From a virus, in the IMG/VR virus record IMGVR_UViG_3300027396_000028, positions 1-63,426 of that record: a stretch of 63,426 bases of DNA; one strand, given 5' to 3'. Shown here in pieces: positions 24,705-30,939 of the stretch. The stretch's first letter is position 1, and the number at the start of each line of letters is the position of its first letter. The translations under genes and the position numbers were made by a program. Under the pieces are notes generated by a model. The model was given only the letters and a program-made list of their open reading frames with translations. It did not search any database and was not told the origin of the DNA.

Positions 24705-24865
24705 TTTTAAGGGATAGACGATAGTTTAGAGTCCCTGCCAGTCTAGGCACAGTGGGGTTGACTGTGTTGACACTATAGTATGACTGAAGCCGGTATGTTA
24801 AACTTGACTATTCGAGACAATCTAGCGAGTCCTCCCAGGAGGATAGTTAGGCGCCCGACTTTTAT
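24705..24865 (+). other. Structured tRNA spacer, no gene
   Basis: No ORF or tRNA. Contains a 6-bp hairpin CACAGT/ACTGTG (24748-24766), AGGGA/TCCCT (24710-24736) and a palindrome TCCTCCCAGGAGGA near 24830. Purpose unknown; may guide processing of the tRNA precursor. Confidence 0.4.
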
Positions 24866-24943
24866 CTGTGTGTAATGTCAGCCCGGGAGACGGCCTGGTT
24901 TGGAGCCAGGAGGCCGTAGGTTCAAATCCTACCACACAGACCA
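24866..24943 (+). tRNA. tRNA-Pro (UGG), divergent
   Basis: Acceptor CTGTGTG/CACACAG, anticodon stem CCTGG/CCAGG with loop TTTGGAG, T-arm GTAGG/CCTAC, CCA encoded. The D-arm is weak (TGTC/GACG). A more canonical tRNA-Pro with the same anticodon lies at 32529. Confidence 0.75.
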
Positions 24944-24948
24944 AATAT

Positions 24949-25024
24949 GCCAGTTTAGCTGATGTGGTCATAGCGGTGGTCTGAAGAACCATTGAACTAG
25001 GTTCGATTCCTAGAGCTGGCACCA
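24949..25024 (+). tRNA. tRNA-Phe (GAA)
   Basis: Acceptor GCCAGTT/AGCTGGC, anticodon loop CTGAAGA, T-loop TTCGATT, CCA encoded. Confidence 0.9.
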
Positions 25025-25034
25025 AATTTTTTAG

Positions 25035-25062
25035 TTGACACGTTTTTTAGATGTGCTATATT
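25035..25062 (+). promoter_or_regulatory. Sigma70-type promoter
   Basis: TTGACA, 16-nt spacer, TATATT with extended TGC. Drives the tRNA run from 25080. Confidence 0.7.
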
Positions 25063-25079
25063 AGTATCATAACTGGCTA

Positions 25080-25154
25080 GGGCGTGTAGCTTAAAGGTGA
25101 AGCCGGCCGCTCATAACGGTCTTAGTGTGTGTTCGAGTCACACCGCGCCCACCA
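25080..25154 (+). tRNA. tRNA with CAU anticodon (Met or lysidine-type Ile)
   Basis: Acceptor GGGCGTG/CGCGCCC, anticodon stem GGCCG/CGGTC with loop CTCATAA, CCA encoded. The CAU anticodon alone does not separate elongator Met from the Ile2 type modified by TilS. Confidence 0.85.
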
Positions 25155-25169
25155 GTTATTAAAGTTTTT

Positions 25170-25268
25170 GCCCCTGTAGCTTAATGGTAAAGAAGCGAGC
25201 TTATACCTCGCCAAAGCACAGGCCAGATAAGCCTGAGTGTGCAGGTTCGAGTCCTGCCAGGGGCACCA
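25170..25268 (+). tRNA. Class II-type tRNA with UAU anticodon
   Basis: A 99-nt tRNA: acceptor GCCCCTG/CAGGGGC, anticodon stem GCGAG/CTCGC with loop CTTATAC reading UAU (Ile AUA). The variable region is about 29 nt with an AGGC/GCCT hairpin, as in Leu/Ser/Tyr tRNAs, which is not expected for tRNA-Ile. CCA encoded. Charging identity uncertain. Confidence 0.7.
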
Positions 25269-25273
25269 TATGC

Positions 25274-25349
25274 GGGCGTATAACTCAGTCGGTAGAGTAG
25301 CTGACTCTTAATCAGTTTGTCGTAGGTTCGATCCCTACTGCGCCTACCA
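25274..25349 (+). tRNA. tRNA-Lys (CUU)
   Basis: Acceptor GGGCGTA/TGCGCCT, anticodon stem GCTGA/TCAGT with loop CTCTTAA, CCA encoded. Complements the UUU tRNA-Lys at 27475. Confidence 0.85.
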
Positions 25350-25354
25350 AGTAT

Positions 25355-25430
25355 GCCGTCGTAGTGTTAGTGGCTAGCACGACTGTTTGTGGAGCAGTAG
25401 GAGTTGGATCGAAACCAACCGCCGGTACCA
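25355..25430 (+). tRNA. Divergent tRNA with GUG anticodon
   Basis: Acceptor GCCGTCG/CGCCGGT with one mismatch, anticodon stem ACTGT/GCAGT with loop TTGTGGA, T-loop ATCGAAA, discriminator A, CCA encoded. A second GUG tRNA, but without the G-1:C73 His identity pair. May be degenerate or differently charged. Confidence 0.6.
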
Positions 25431-25535
25431 TTTAAGCACTAGCCGTAAGGCCGGCGATAAGAAGGAAGCACGAGCATAGCTGTGTTTGCTTGGTCGGTGG
25501 ATTGGAACGACTCACTCTTTTCACTAGTGCCCTTT
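25431..25535 (+). other. Structured tRNA spacer closed by a 7-bp stem
   Basis: GCACTAG (25436-25442) pairs perfectly with CTAGTGC (25524-25530), enclosing about 80 nt with smaller hairpins such as GCC-GTAA-GGC. It spans most of the gap between two tRNAs. No ORF. Confidence 0.45.
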
Positions 25536-25613
25536 GCCCCTGTGGACAAATTGGTAAAGTCATCTCTCTCAAAAGGAGAAGTTCTCTCAGTTCGAATCTG
25601 AGCAGGGGTACCA
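25536..25613 (+). tRNA. tRNA-Leu-like (CAA) with short variable loop
   Basis: Acceptor GCCCCTG/CAGGGGT, Leu-like D-arm (GGACAAATTGGTAAAGTC), anticodon stem TCTCT/GGAGA with loop CTCAAAA, but a variable region of only about 6 nt where Leu tRNAs have a long arm. CCA encoded. Confidence 0.75.
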
Positions 25614-25615
25614 CT

Positions 25616-25623
25616 TATAAATA
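25616..25623 (+). promoter_or_regulatory. Late promoter TATAAATA, leaderless arrangement
   Basis: Exact TATAAATA, 5-nt spacer (GACTG), ATG 25629. Directly follows the CCA of tRNA-Leu(CAA). Confidence 0.75.
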
Positions 25624-25628
25624 GACTG

Positions 25629-27116
25629 ATGAAAGGTCTTATTTTTAATATTTTGGGTTCACCGACCCGAACGCTAGGCGCATATCGTATAGCTCATTGT
25701 CTCAGAGAAGAAGGTTGGGACATCGAAGTTATCGACTTCTGCGAAGTTTGGGAGTTAGATGAATTACAAGAGTTAGCAAAATCCCGGATCGACAAAGACA
25801 CTGTCTTTCTAGGATTTAGTTTTCTTTTCAGCAACATGTCTGAAAGATTTGAAAACTATATCAAATGGTTGAAAGTTACTTTCCCAGATGTATTGTTGAT
25901 TTCAGGAGGACAAGTAGCTGCTCAGTTTGATACTAGTTCTTTTGATTTACATATAAAAGGTTTCGGTGAACTAGCACTGTTAGAATTCCTTAGATGGTAC
26001 AAAGGCAACGGACCTAGACCGAGATTTGATTTGTTATCAAAAGGGTGTAAGCTCATAGATGCTAACAAACAGTATCCGGCATATCCAATGAAGAGTCTCA
26101 TGGTCAAGTATGAAGATAGAGATTTCATAGACTCAAACGAATGGTTGACTATAGAGTTTGCTCGAGGTTGTAAATTTAAATGTGACTTCTGTAACTTTCC
26201 AATCTTAGGAGTCAAGGGCGACTATAGCAGAGATGCCGAAGACGCTAGGATACAATTACAAGACAGCTATGATAGATTCGGAGTATCCAACTATCTCGTA
26301 TCAGATGAAACATTTAATGACCGAACTGAAAAGATCAGCAAGTTCGCTGATGTTGTAGAACAGCTTTCATTCCGACCTTGGTTCTCAGGATTCGTCAGGG
26401 CAGATTTATTGATATCTCGTCCTAGAGATAGAGAAGAACTGCTTAGGATGAATTTCCTAGGACAGTATTATGGTATAGAAAGTTTCAACAGAGATGCTGC
26501 CAGGATAGTTGGCAAAGGAATGGATCCTGAAAAGATCAAACAAGGGTTGATAGATATAAAAAATTATTATCATTCAAATGGTACAAAATTGTATCGAGGA
26601 TCTATTAGTTTGATCATAGGGTTAGCAAAAGAAAATAGAGAAAGCCTAGACAATACTATTAGATGGTTGACAGAGAATTGGAGTGGCGAATCATTCAGTC
26701 CGTTTGTATTAGAAGTGCCTATAGGTTCGTTCGATACAAAATCTTCGATAAGTTCAAACTATCAATCATATGGTTATAGATTGATGAAAGATTCTGATGT
26801 AAAACGCAGCGCAAACTTGAATGTCGGGTATGTTAGGAGAGAAACAGCTCTTAGTGAAGACTGTCTAAAATGGGAGCATGACGATCTTAACATAGTAGAA
26901 GCTACCCAGATACAGGATGAATGGTTAGAAGTTAGAGATAATCCTAACAATAAATTCACTGTAAACTGTTTTAGTTTAAGCGATGTCGGTAGACACTTAC
27001 CTATATCTGAAAAATTAAAACTGCCTCAAAAGGCAATCGACATGAGTACAGATTGGAATCATCCAGATTTCAAAGAACTGATGGCGAATTATAAGTTCAA
27101 AAAATTATCTTTGTGA
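25629..27116 (+). CDS. Radical SAM protein with N-terminal B12-binding-like domain
   Basis: A 495-residue protein. The first ~130 residues have the Rossmann strand pattern of cobalamin-binding BchE-type enzymes (ILGSPTRTLGAYRIA, TVFLGFSFLFSNMS, LLISGGQVAAQ), but no clear DxHxxG cobalamin loop, so B12 use is doubtful. The radical SAM core has Cys181-x3-Cys185-x2-Cys188 (RGCKFKCDFC) and YYGIESFNRDAARIVGKG. Single gene behind an exact late box, between two tRNA blocks. Substrate unknown. Confidence 0.8.
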   Translation: MKGLIFNILGSPTRTLGAYRIAHCLREEGWDIEVIDFCEVWELDELQELAKSRIDKDTVFLGFSFLFSNMSERFENYIKWLKVTFPDVLLISGGQVAAQFDTSSFDLHIKGFGELALLEFLRWYKGNGPRPRFDLLSKGCKLIDANKQYPAYPMKSLMVKYEDRDFIDSNEWLTIEFARGCKFKCDFCNFPILGVKGDYSRDAEDARIQLQDSYDRFGVSNYLVSDETFNDRTEKISKFADVVEQLSFRPWFSGFVRADLLISRPRDREELLRMNFLGQYYGIESFNRDAARIVGKGMDPEKIKQGLIDIKNYYHSNGTKLYRGSISLIIGLAKENRESLDNTIRWLTENWSGESFSPFVLEVPIGSFDTKSSISSNYQSYGYRLMKDSDVKRSANLNVGYVRRETALSEDCLKWEHDDLNIVEATQIQDEWLEVRDNPNNKFTVNCFSLSDVGRHLPISEKLKLPQKAIDMSTDWNHPDFKELMANYKFKKLSL

Positions 27117-27145
27117 TTGACAGCAGTCAGTTAATGTAGTACAAT
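27117..27145 (+). promoter_or_regulatory. Sigma70-type promoter for the second tRNA block
   Basis: TTGACA overlapping the stop of the previous gene, 17-nt spacer, TACAAT. About 12 nt downstream begins tRNA-Cys. Confidence 0.8.
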
Positions 27146-27157
27146 AATCAAACTTAG

Positions 27158-27235
27158 GGACAGGTGCCAGAGAGGTCCAATGGAACAGTCTGCAAAACTG
27201 TAAAGCCGTGGGTTCAAATCCCACCCTGTCCTCCA
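27158..27235 (+). tRNA. tRNA-Cys (GCA)
   Basis: Acceptor GGACAGG/CCTGTCC, anticodon stem ACAGT/ACTGT with loop CTGCAAA, discriminator T (U73 is a Cys identity element), CCA encoded. Confidence 0.9.
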
Positions 27236-27262
27236 CGTTGTTTGACAATCAAATCAGTTAAT

Positions 27263-27337
27263 GCTCCGGTCGTCTATCGGTCAGGACGCTGCCCTTTCAA
27301 GGCGGAAAGAGGGGTTCGACTCCCCTTCGGAGTACCA
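27263..27337 (+). tRNA. tRNA-Glu (UUC)
   Basis: Acceptor GCTCCGG/TCGGAGT, anticodon stem CTGCC/GGCGG with loop CTTTCAA, CCA encoded. Confidence 0.9.
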
Positions 27338-27343
27338 TTTAAT

Positions 27344-27419
27344 GCGGGCGTAGCTCAGTTGGTAGAGCATTACCTTGCCAAGGTAAATGTCGTCGGTTCG
27401 AACCCGATCGCCCGCTCCA
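27344..27419 (+). tRNA. tRNA-Gly (GCC)
   Basis: Acceptor GCGGGCG/CGCCCGC, anticodon stem TTACC/GGTAA with loop TTGCCAA, discriminator T, CCA encoded. Confidence 0.93.
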
Positions 27420-27442
27420 ATTTTTTAAAGGAGGAAACTATC

Positions 27443-27484
27443 ATGGGAGATGATGGTAAATCTGGTAAACGTTTGGGCCCTTAG
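27443..27484 (+). CDS. Possible 13-codon ORF with strong SD between tRNAs
   Basis: AAAGGAGG stands 8 nt before ATG 27443. The frame encodes MGDDGKSGKRLGP and its TAG lies inside tRNA-Lys(UUU). The start resembles that of the 32622 protein (MSDGGKGSKPRP), so it may be a truncated relic of that gene family or a regulatory mini-ORF. Coding status unproven. Confidence 0.35.
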   Translation: MGDDGKSGKRLGP

Positions 27485-27550
27485 CTCAGTAGGTAGAGCA
27501 GCGGACTTTTAATCCGTTGGTCGTGAGTTCGAATCTCACAGGGCCCACCA
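27475..27550 (+). tRNA. tRNA-Lys (UUU)
   Basis: Acceptor GGGCCCT/AGGGCCC, anticodon loop CTTTTAA, CCA encoded. Very canonical. Its first 10 nt overlap the mini-ORF at 27443. Confidence 0.95.
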
Positions 27551-27648
27551 TTACCATATTGAAATATACTGTAGCGGGTTCGCAAGTATGAGTCGCATTC
27601 TAAAGAGTGTCCTTGAACTGAATATAGTGTATTTCAATATGTTAATGG
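27548..27648 (+). other. Long-stem spacer RNA between tRNA-Lys and tRNA-Met
   Basis: The CCA end of tRNA-Lys starts a stem CCATTA (27548-27553) with TAATGG (27643-27648), one mismatch, then 16 bp including one G-U (27555-27570 with 27626-27641). The last two stem bases are the first two of the next tRNA. The enclosed 55 nt hold no ORF. Confidence 0.6.
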
Positions 27649-27722
27649 CAGTATAGCATAGCGGCTAATGCGGCACCTTCATACGGTGTATATCGTAGGT
27701 TCGAGTCCTACTACTGCTACCA
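27647..27722 (+). tRNA. tRNA with CAU anticodon
   Basis: Acceptor GGCAGTA/TACTGCT, anticodon stem GCACC/GGTGT with loop TTCATAC, T-arm GTAGG/CCTAC, CCA encoded. Second of three CAU tRNAs; a normal acceptor pair 1:72 (G-U) argues against an initiator. Confidence 0.87.
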
Positions 27723-27731
27723 TAAAAATTC

Positions 27732-27807
27732 GGGCCAGTAGCTCATCTGGGAGAGCGCCTCGTTTGCACCGAGGAGGTAGCGGGTTCAAGTCCTGTCTGG
27801 TCCACCA
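27732..27807 (+). tRNA. tRNA-Ala (UGC)
   Basis: Acceptor GGGCCAG/CTGGTCC; position 3:70 is G-U, the Ala identity pair. Anticodon loop TTTGCAC, CCA encoded. Confidence 0.94.
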
Positions 27808-27813
27808 TGTTAT

Positions 27814-27888
27814 GGCTCGTTCATATAGTGGCTATTATGCCTGCCTGTCTAGCAGGACATAGGGGTTCGATTCCCCTACGAGTCGCCA
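27814..27888 (+). tRNA. tRNA-Asp (GUC)
   Basis: Acceptor GGCTCGT/ACGAGTC, anticodon stem CCTGC/GCAGG with loop CTGTCTA, discriminator G, CCA encoded. Confidence 0.92.
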
Positions 27889-27895
27889 ACTCTAT

Positions 27896-27971
27896 TCCGG
27901 AGTAGCACAGAGGTAGTTGCAGCGGACTGTTAATCCGCGTGTCGTTGGTTCGATCCCAACCTCCGGAGCCA
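27896..27971 (+). tRNA. tRNA-Asn (GUU)
   Basis: Acceptor TCCGGAG/CTCCGGA, anticodon stem GCGGA/TCCGC with loop CTGTTAA, discriminator G, CCA encoded. Confidence 0.93.
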
Positions 27972-28197
27972 AGTTTTGAGAGTGTCAGCAAGAGAAAGAC
28001 ACGCTGGTTAGGTTTCTTCGAAGGACCGACCCAGTAGAAGGTGGCGGGTTCGATGCCCGGCGGATCGGAAGATCCGTGTACAAGGTGGCGTACTATCTGG
28101 TCCGGTATCCCGAGTGACGTACCGAGTCCCGCTAGCTAATCCGGAGAAGGGTGAATGGTAGCAATAACGATGGTGCTACAACTCTCAAATTCATTAT
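27972..28197 (+). ncRNA. Candidate structured RNA between tRNA-Asn and tRNA-Gln
   Basis: 226 nt without a gene. TTTGAGAGT (27975-27983) pairs perfectly with ACTCTCAAA (28181-28189), closing the region. Inside lie CGGATC-GGAA-GATCCG (28061-28076), a GTGTC/GACAC stem (27982-28002) competing with it, and GCGGGTTCGATGCCCG, which resembles a T-arm without the rest of a tRNA. No known RNA family recognised. Confidence 0.5.
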
Positions 28198-28272
28198 TGG
28201 GGAATCGTCTAATCGGTAGGACACCTGACTTTGACTCAGGCAGTATTGGTTCGAGTCCAGTTTCCCCAGCCA
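28198..28272 (+). tRNA. tRNA-Gln (UUG)
   Basis: Acceptor TGGGGAA/TTCCCCA, anticodon stem CCTGA/TCAGG with loop CTTTGAC, discriminator G, CCA encoded. Confidence 0.93.
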
Positions 28273-28273
28273 C

Positions 28274-28348
28274 ACCGGAGTAGCTCAGAGGTAGAGCAGC
28301 GGCCCGATAAGCCGTTGGTCGTTGGTTCAATTCCAACCTTCGGTACCA
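28274..28348 (+). tRNA. tRNA-Ile (GAU)
   Basis: Acceptor ACCGGAG/CTTCGGT, anticodon stem GCGGC/GCCGT with loop CCGATAA, CCA encoded. Confidence 0.92.
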
Positions 28349-28356
28349 GAATACGG

Positions 28357-28385
28357 TTGACACAGTCAACAAAAGACTACATAAT
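28357..28385 (+). promoter_or_regulatory. Sigma70-type promoter
   Basis: TTGACA, 17-nt spacer, CATAAT, 10 nt before tRNA-Leu(UAG). Confidence 0.7.
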
Positions 28386-28394
28386 ATAAACAAT

Positions 28395-28477
28395 GCCCCG
28401 ATGGTGGAATTGGTAGACACGCTGGTCTTAGAAGCCAGTACTTCGGTGTGCGAGTTCGAGTCTCGCTTGGGGCACCA
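28395..28477 (+). tRNA. tRNA-Leu (UAG)
   Basis: Acceptor GCCCCGA/TTGGGGC, anticodon stem CTGGT/GCCAG with loop CTTAGAA, normal long variable arm, CCA encoded. Confidence 0.94.
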
Positions 28478-28618
28478 TTAGTTAGTAGCATAGCTCGTCG
28501 GCCTACGATCAAGGCTAACCTTGTCCGAAGCGGGAAGCCTATGATACTAGTAACTGGTCTGTGTAACAGATCAACAATAGGTAGCAAGAGGATAGTAAAC
28601 TATGCTACTAACTAATGG
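28475..28618 (+). ncRNA. Structured RNA closed by a perfect 19-bp stem
   Basis: CCATTAGTTAGTAGCATAG (28475-28493) is perfectly complementary to 28600-28618. The first three stem bases are the CCA of tRNA-Leu(UAG). The enclosed 106 nt contain CAAGG-CTAA-CCTTG, CCTAT/ATAGG and GGTCTG/CAGATC hairpins. No ORF. A perfect stem of this length in a phage spacer suggests a selected RNA. Confidence 0.65.
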
Positions 28619-28628
28619 TGAAAGTTTA

Positions 28629-28703
28629 GGGTGATTAGCTCAGTGGTAGAGCGCCTCGTTTACACCGAGGATGTCGGGAGTTCGACCCTCTCATCACCCA
28701 CCA
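28629..28703 (+). tRNA. tRNA-Val (UAC)
   Basis: Acceptor GGGTGAT/ATCACCC, anticodon stem CCTCG/CGAGG with loop TTTACAC, CCA encoded. Confidence 0.94.
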
Positions 28704-28708
28704 ATTAT

Positions 28709-28798
28709 GGAAGTGTGGTCGAGTCTGGTTTATGGCAACGGTCTTGAAAACCGTCGAACCGAAAGGTTCCGTGAGTTCGAATCTCACCGCTTCCGCCA
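28709..28798 (+). tRNA. tRNA-Ser (UGA)
   Basis: Acceptor GGAAGTG/CGCTTCC, anticodon stem ACGGT/ACCGT with loop CTTGAAA, long variable arm with GAACC-GAAA-GGTTC, discriminator G, CCA encoded. Confidence 0.95.
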
Positions 28799-28801
28799 TA
28801 T

Positions 28802-28807
28802 TAAATA
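28802..28807 (+). promoter_or_regulatory. Late-type promoter box, leaderless arrangement
   Basis: TTAAATA ending 5 nt (GTATC) before ATG 28813, 4 nt after the CCA of tRNA-Ser. Supports ATG 28813 over ATG 28732, which lies inside the tRNA. Confidence 0.6.
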
Positions 28808-28812
28808 GTATC

Positions 28813-29601
28813 ATGAAAGCTATAAAGATACTGATCTGCGGACTGCCAGGAGCAGGTAAAACAACACTGGCTAAAGCATTACAATCTAGATTAGGTGATA
28901 CCGAACACCTAGAAGCAGATGCTGTTAGAAAACGGTTTGATGATTGGGACTTCAGTGAAGAAGGACGAATCAGGCAAAGCTTCAGGATGAAACTGCTGTC
29001 AGATGAAAGCGAAGCACGTTACGTGATCGCCGACTTCATAGCACCTCTAGAAGCTACTAGAAAAAACTATTCAGCAGATTGGACCATTTGGGTTGACACT
29101 ATCCGCGAAGGCAGATATGAAGATACCAACAAGATGTTCCAAGAACCAGACATATATGATTTCCGTATCACTGAACAAGATGCTGAAAAATGGGCAGCGT
29201 TTATCTCTGATCATATATTGGCCGATCGCAGACGTCCTGTATGGAATAATCGCAAAGAAACTGTACAGATGTTAGGTCGTTGGCAACCATGGCATGATGG
29301 GCATCGTGCTCTATTCGAAAGAGCGTTGGCCAAGACTGGTCAAGTCTGTATCATGGTGCGTGATTGCCAAGGTTGGAATGATAGTAATCCGTTCAACTTC
29401 TACGATGTGGCTAGATTTATCAAGAGAGATCTAGATCCTTTGTATCAAGGTCAATTCCAAATCGTGCTTGTGCCTAATATCGTGAACATCACGTATGGTA
29501 GGGATGTAGGTTACAAGATCGAACAAGAACATTTTGATCAATCTATCACTGATATCTCTGCTACAAAGATAAGAGAATCGTTGAATATCAAGAAGGATTG
29601 A
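28813..29601 (+). CDS. Bifunctional P-loop kinase (APS-kinase-like) / nucleotidyltransferase
   Basis: A 262-residue fusion. Residues 1-145: Walker A GLPGAGKTTLA and LEADAVRKRF plus DFSEEGRIRQSFRM, the layout of adenylylsulfate kinases. Residues 150-262: MLGRWQPWHDGHRALF (the G-x-x-x-P-x-H-x-G-H signature of NMN/cytidylyltransferases) and ISATKIRESL (the ISxTxIR signature). It may activate a small molecule by phosphorylation and nucleotidyl transfer. A sulfotransferase follows one base later, making a PAPS link possible but unproven. Confidence 0.78.
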   Translation: MKAIKILICGLPGAGKTTLAKALQSRLGDTEHLEADAVRKRFDDWDFSEEGRIRQSFRMKLLSDESEARYVIADFIAPLEATRKNYSADWTIWVDTIREGRYEDTNKMFQEPDIYDFRITEQDAEKWAAFISDHILADRRRPVWNNRKETVQMLGRWQPWHDGHRALFERALAKTGQVCIMVRDCQGWNDSNPFNFYDVARFIKRDLDPLYQGQFQIVLVPNIVNITYGRDVGYKIEQEHFDQSITDISATKIRESLNIKKD

Positions 29602-29602
29602 T

Positions 29603-30244
29603 ATGAGTAGCGTTGTTGTTACAGGTGAAAAGAACATAGCGTTCGTACACAATCCCAAAGTGGCTGGTATGAGTATCAAGAGTTGGTTGATATCTAACAG
29701 AAAGAACAGCACGTATCAAGAATTTGATCTCAAAGTAACGTTCAATGATCTAAAAAACACAGTAGACAATTTGCCATTTAGCTTTAGCATAGTTAGAAAC
29801 CCTTGGGACCGCATGGTCAGTGGTTACTATGAACTGCGTAGATGGTATGATAATCCAGGAAAAGCCAGCCAAGACAATTTAAATTTTGTCCGAGACTATT
29901 TTAATAGATCTCCGTTTCCATCTTTCGATCAGTTTATGAACGAATTTCCACAAGACGAAATGTGGTCTGTGTTATATCCTATGCTGTCTCCATATCCTCC
30001 TACATGGCCTAAAGGTGCCGTGACACAGAAGCAGTATGTTGACGGTGTAAATTTGATATTGCGATATGAAAATATCGAAGAAGATTTCAAACAGATACAA
30101 AAGATCTATGATTGTGATGTGCCATTGCCCATGATCAATACTTCCGAAAATAATGACTATAGATCATACTACAACGATAGGACTAAAGCCATAGTAGCTG
30201 CGTTCTTCCAAGAAGACATAGACACATTCAGATACAGTTTCTAA
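29603..30244 (+). CDS. Sulfotransferase-family protein
   Basis: A 213-residue protein. AFVHNPKVAGMSIKSWL matches the 5'-phosphosulfate-binding loop (HxPKxxGxS), and FSIVRNPWDRMVSGYYE the 3'-phosphate block (RNPxDRxxSxY). Members transfer sulfate from PAPS to carbohydrates. AAGGA lies before the ATG. The C-terminus (NDYRSYYNDRTKAIVAAFF) is also typical. Possible role in modifying surface sugars of host or virion. Confidence 0.83.
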   Translation: MSSVVVTGEKNIAFVHNPKVAGMSIKSWLISNRKNSTYQEFDLKVTFNDLKNTVDNLPFSFSIVRNPWDRMVSGYYELRRWYDNPGKASQDNLNFVRDYFNRSPFPSFDQFMNEFPQDEMWSVLYPMLSPYPPTWPKGAVTQKQYVDGVNLILRYENIEEDFKQIQKIYDCDVPLPMINTSENNDYRSYYNDRTKAIVAAFFQEDIDTFRYSF

Positions 30245-30305
30245 AATCTTATACCACGATAAGTATCATTGTTCCGCAGTGCGGTAAAAAACAAGGAGGA
30301 CTATC

Positions 30306-30725
30306 ATGAGTATCATGGACTTTATCCATAAGATAGAACAAGTCAGTGAAACTGCTGCTAGAAGACTGTCTCATCGTGCTTTACACGCGGCCGCAACTGT
30401 CTATAGTGATGCTAAAGAATTAGCCGACAAGTCGGCCAAGGACGTAGACAAAGCCAAGGCCAAACTAGAAGATGCCATGAAGAAGGCATATCAACACGCC
30501 GATGCTGCCCATTCAGCCGCAGTCGACGCATATGAAAAAGCCAATGCTGAAGCACAAAGATTGGCACAAGAAGTCGAAGACGCTGCTTTCGAAGCAGCAA
30601 ATAAACTGAATGCTCTTATCAATGCTGGGTTACAACCTATTCCCGGCAAAGAAGAGAAAAAAGAAGAACCAGAACCTTATTCTAGAGCAAATGCTGTAGA
30701 CAAAGATTCTGTTTCAGTGTTATAA
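30306..30725 (+). CDS. Ala-rich coiled-coil protein
   Basis: A 139-residue protein with strong AAGGAGG upstream. Residues about 15-105 are a continuous Ala/Lys/Glu/Asp-rich helix (DKAKAKLEDAMKKA, EAQRLAQEVEDAAF) of coiled-coil or LEA-like character, followed by an acidic, Pro-containing tail. No catalytic motif. Could be structural or chaperone-like. Its last codons overlap the promoter of tRNA-Ser(GCU). Confidence 0.65.
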   Translation: MSIMDFIHKIEQVSETAARRLSHRALHAAATVYSDAKELADKSAKDVDKAKAKLEDAMKKAYQHADAAHSAAVDAYEKANAEAQRLAQEVEDAAFEAANKLNALINAGLQPIPGKEEKKEEPEPYSRANAVDKDSVSVL

Positions 30726-30726
30726 T
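30697..30726 (+). promoter_or_regulatory. Probable sigma70-type promoter
   Basis: TAGACA, 18-nt spacer, TATAAT, 8 nt before tRNA-Ser(GCU) and overlapping the stop of the preceding gene. Confidence 0.55.
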
Positions 30727-30734
30727 AGAACATT

Positions 30735-30826
30735 GGTGAGGTGGATGAGAGGCTTAAATCAGCAGTTTGCTAAACTGTCGTAGGCAGAAATGTCTACCGC
30801 GGGTTCGAATCCCGCCCTCACCGCCA
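30735..30826 (+). tRNA. tRNA-Ser (GCU)
   Basis: Acceptor GGTGAGG/CCTCACC, anticodon stem GCAGT/ACTGT with loop TTGCTAA, long variable arm, discriminator G, CCA encoded. Confidence 0.94.
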
Positions 30827-30849
30827 AGTTCAAATATAAGTAAGAATAC

Positions 30850-30925
30850 GCTGCTTTAGCTCAGCCGGTAGAGCAACTGCCTTGTAAGCAGTAGGTCGTC
30901 AGTTCGAATCCGACAAGCAGCACCA
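30850..30925 (+). tRNA. tRNA-Thr (UGU)
   Basis: Acceptor GCTGCTT/AAGCAGC, anticodon stem ACTGC/GCAGT with loop CTTGTAA, CCA encoded. Confidence 0.94.
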
Positions 30926-30939
30926 TAATAAGGCAATAG

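Noticed and set aside
24736-24770. A further tRNA around the CACAGT/ACTGTG hairpin
   Set aside because: The loop lacks U33 and there is no matching acceptor or T-arm.
6369-27116. One of the radical SAM enzymes as PqqE acting on the phage PqqA
   Set aside because: None shows PqqE-like context or a PqqD partner; their CxxxCxxC surroundings and twitch/SPASM layouts differ. A host PqqE is more likely.
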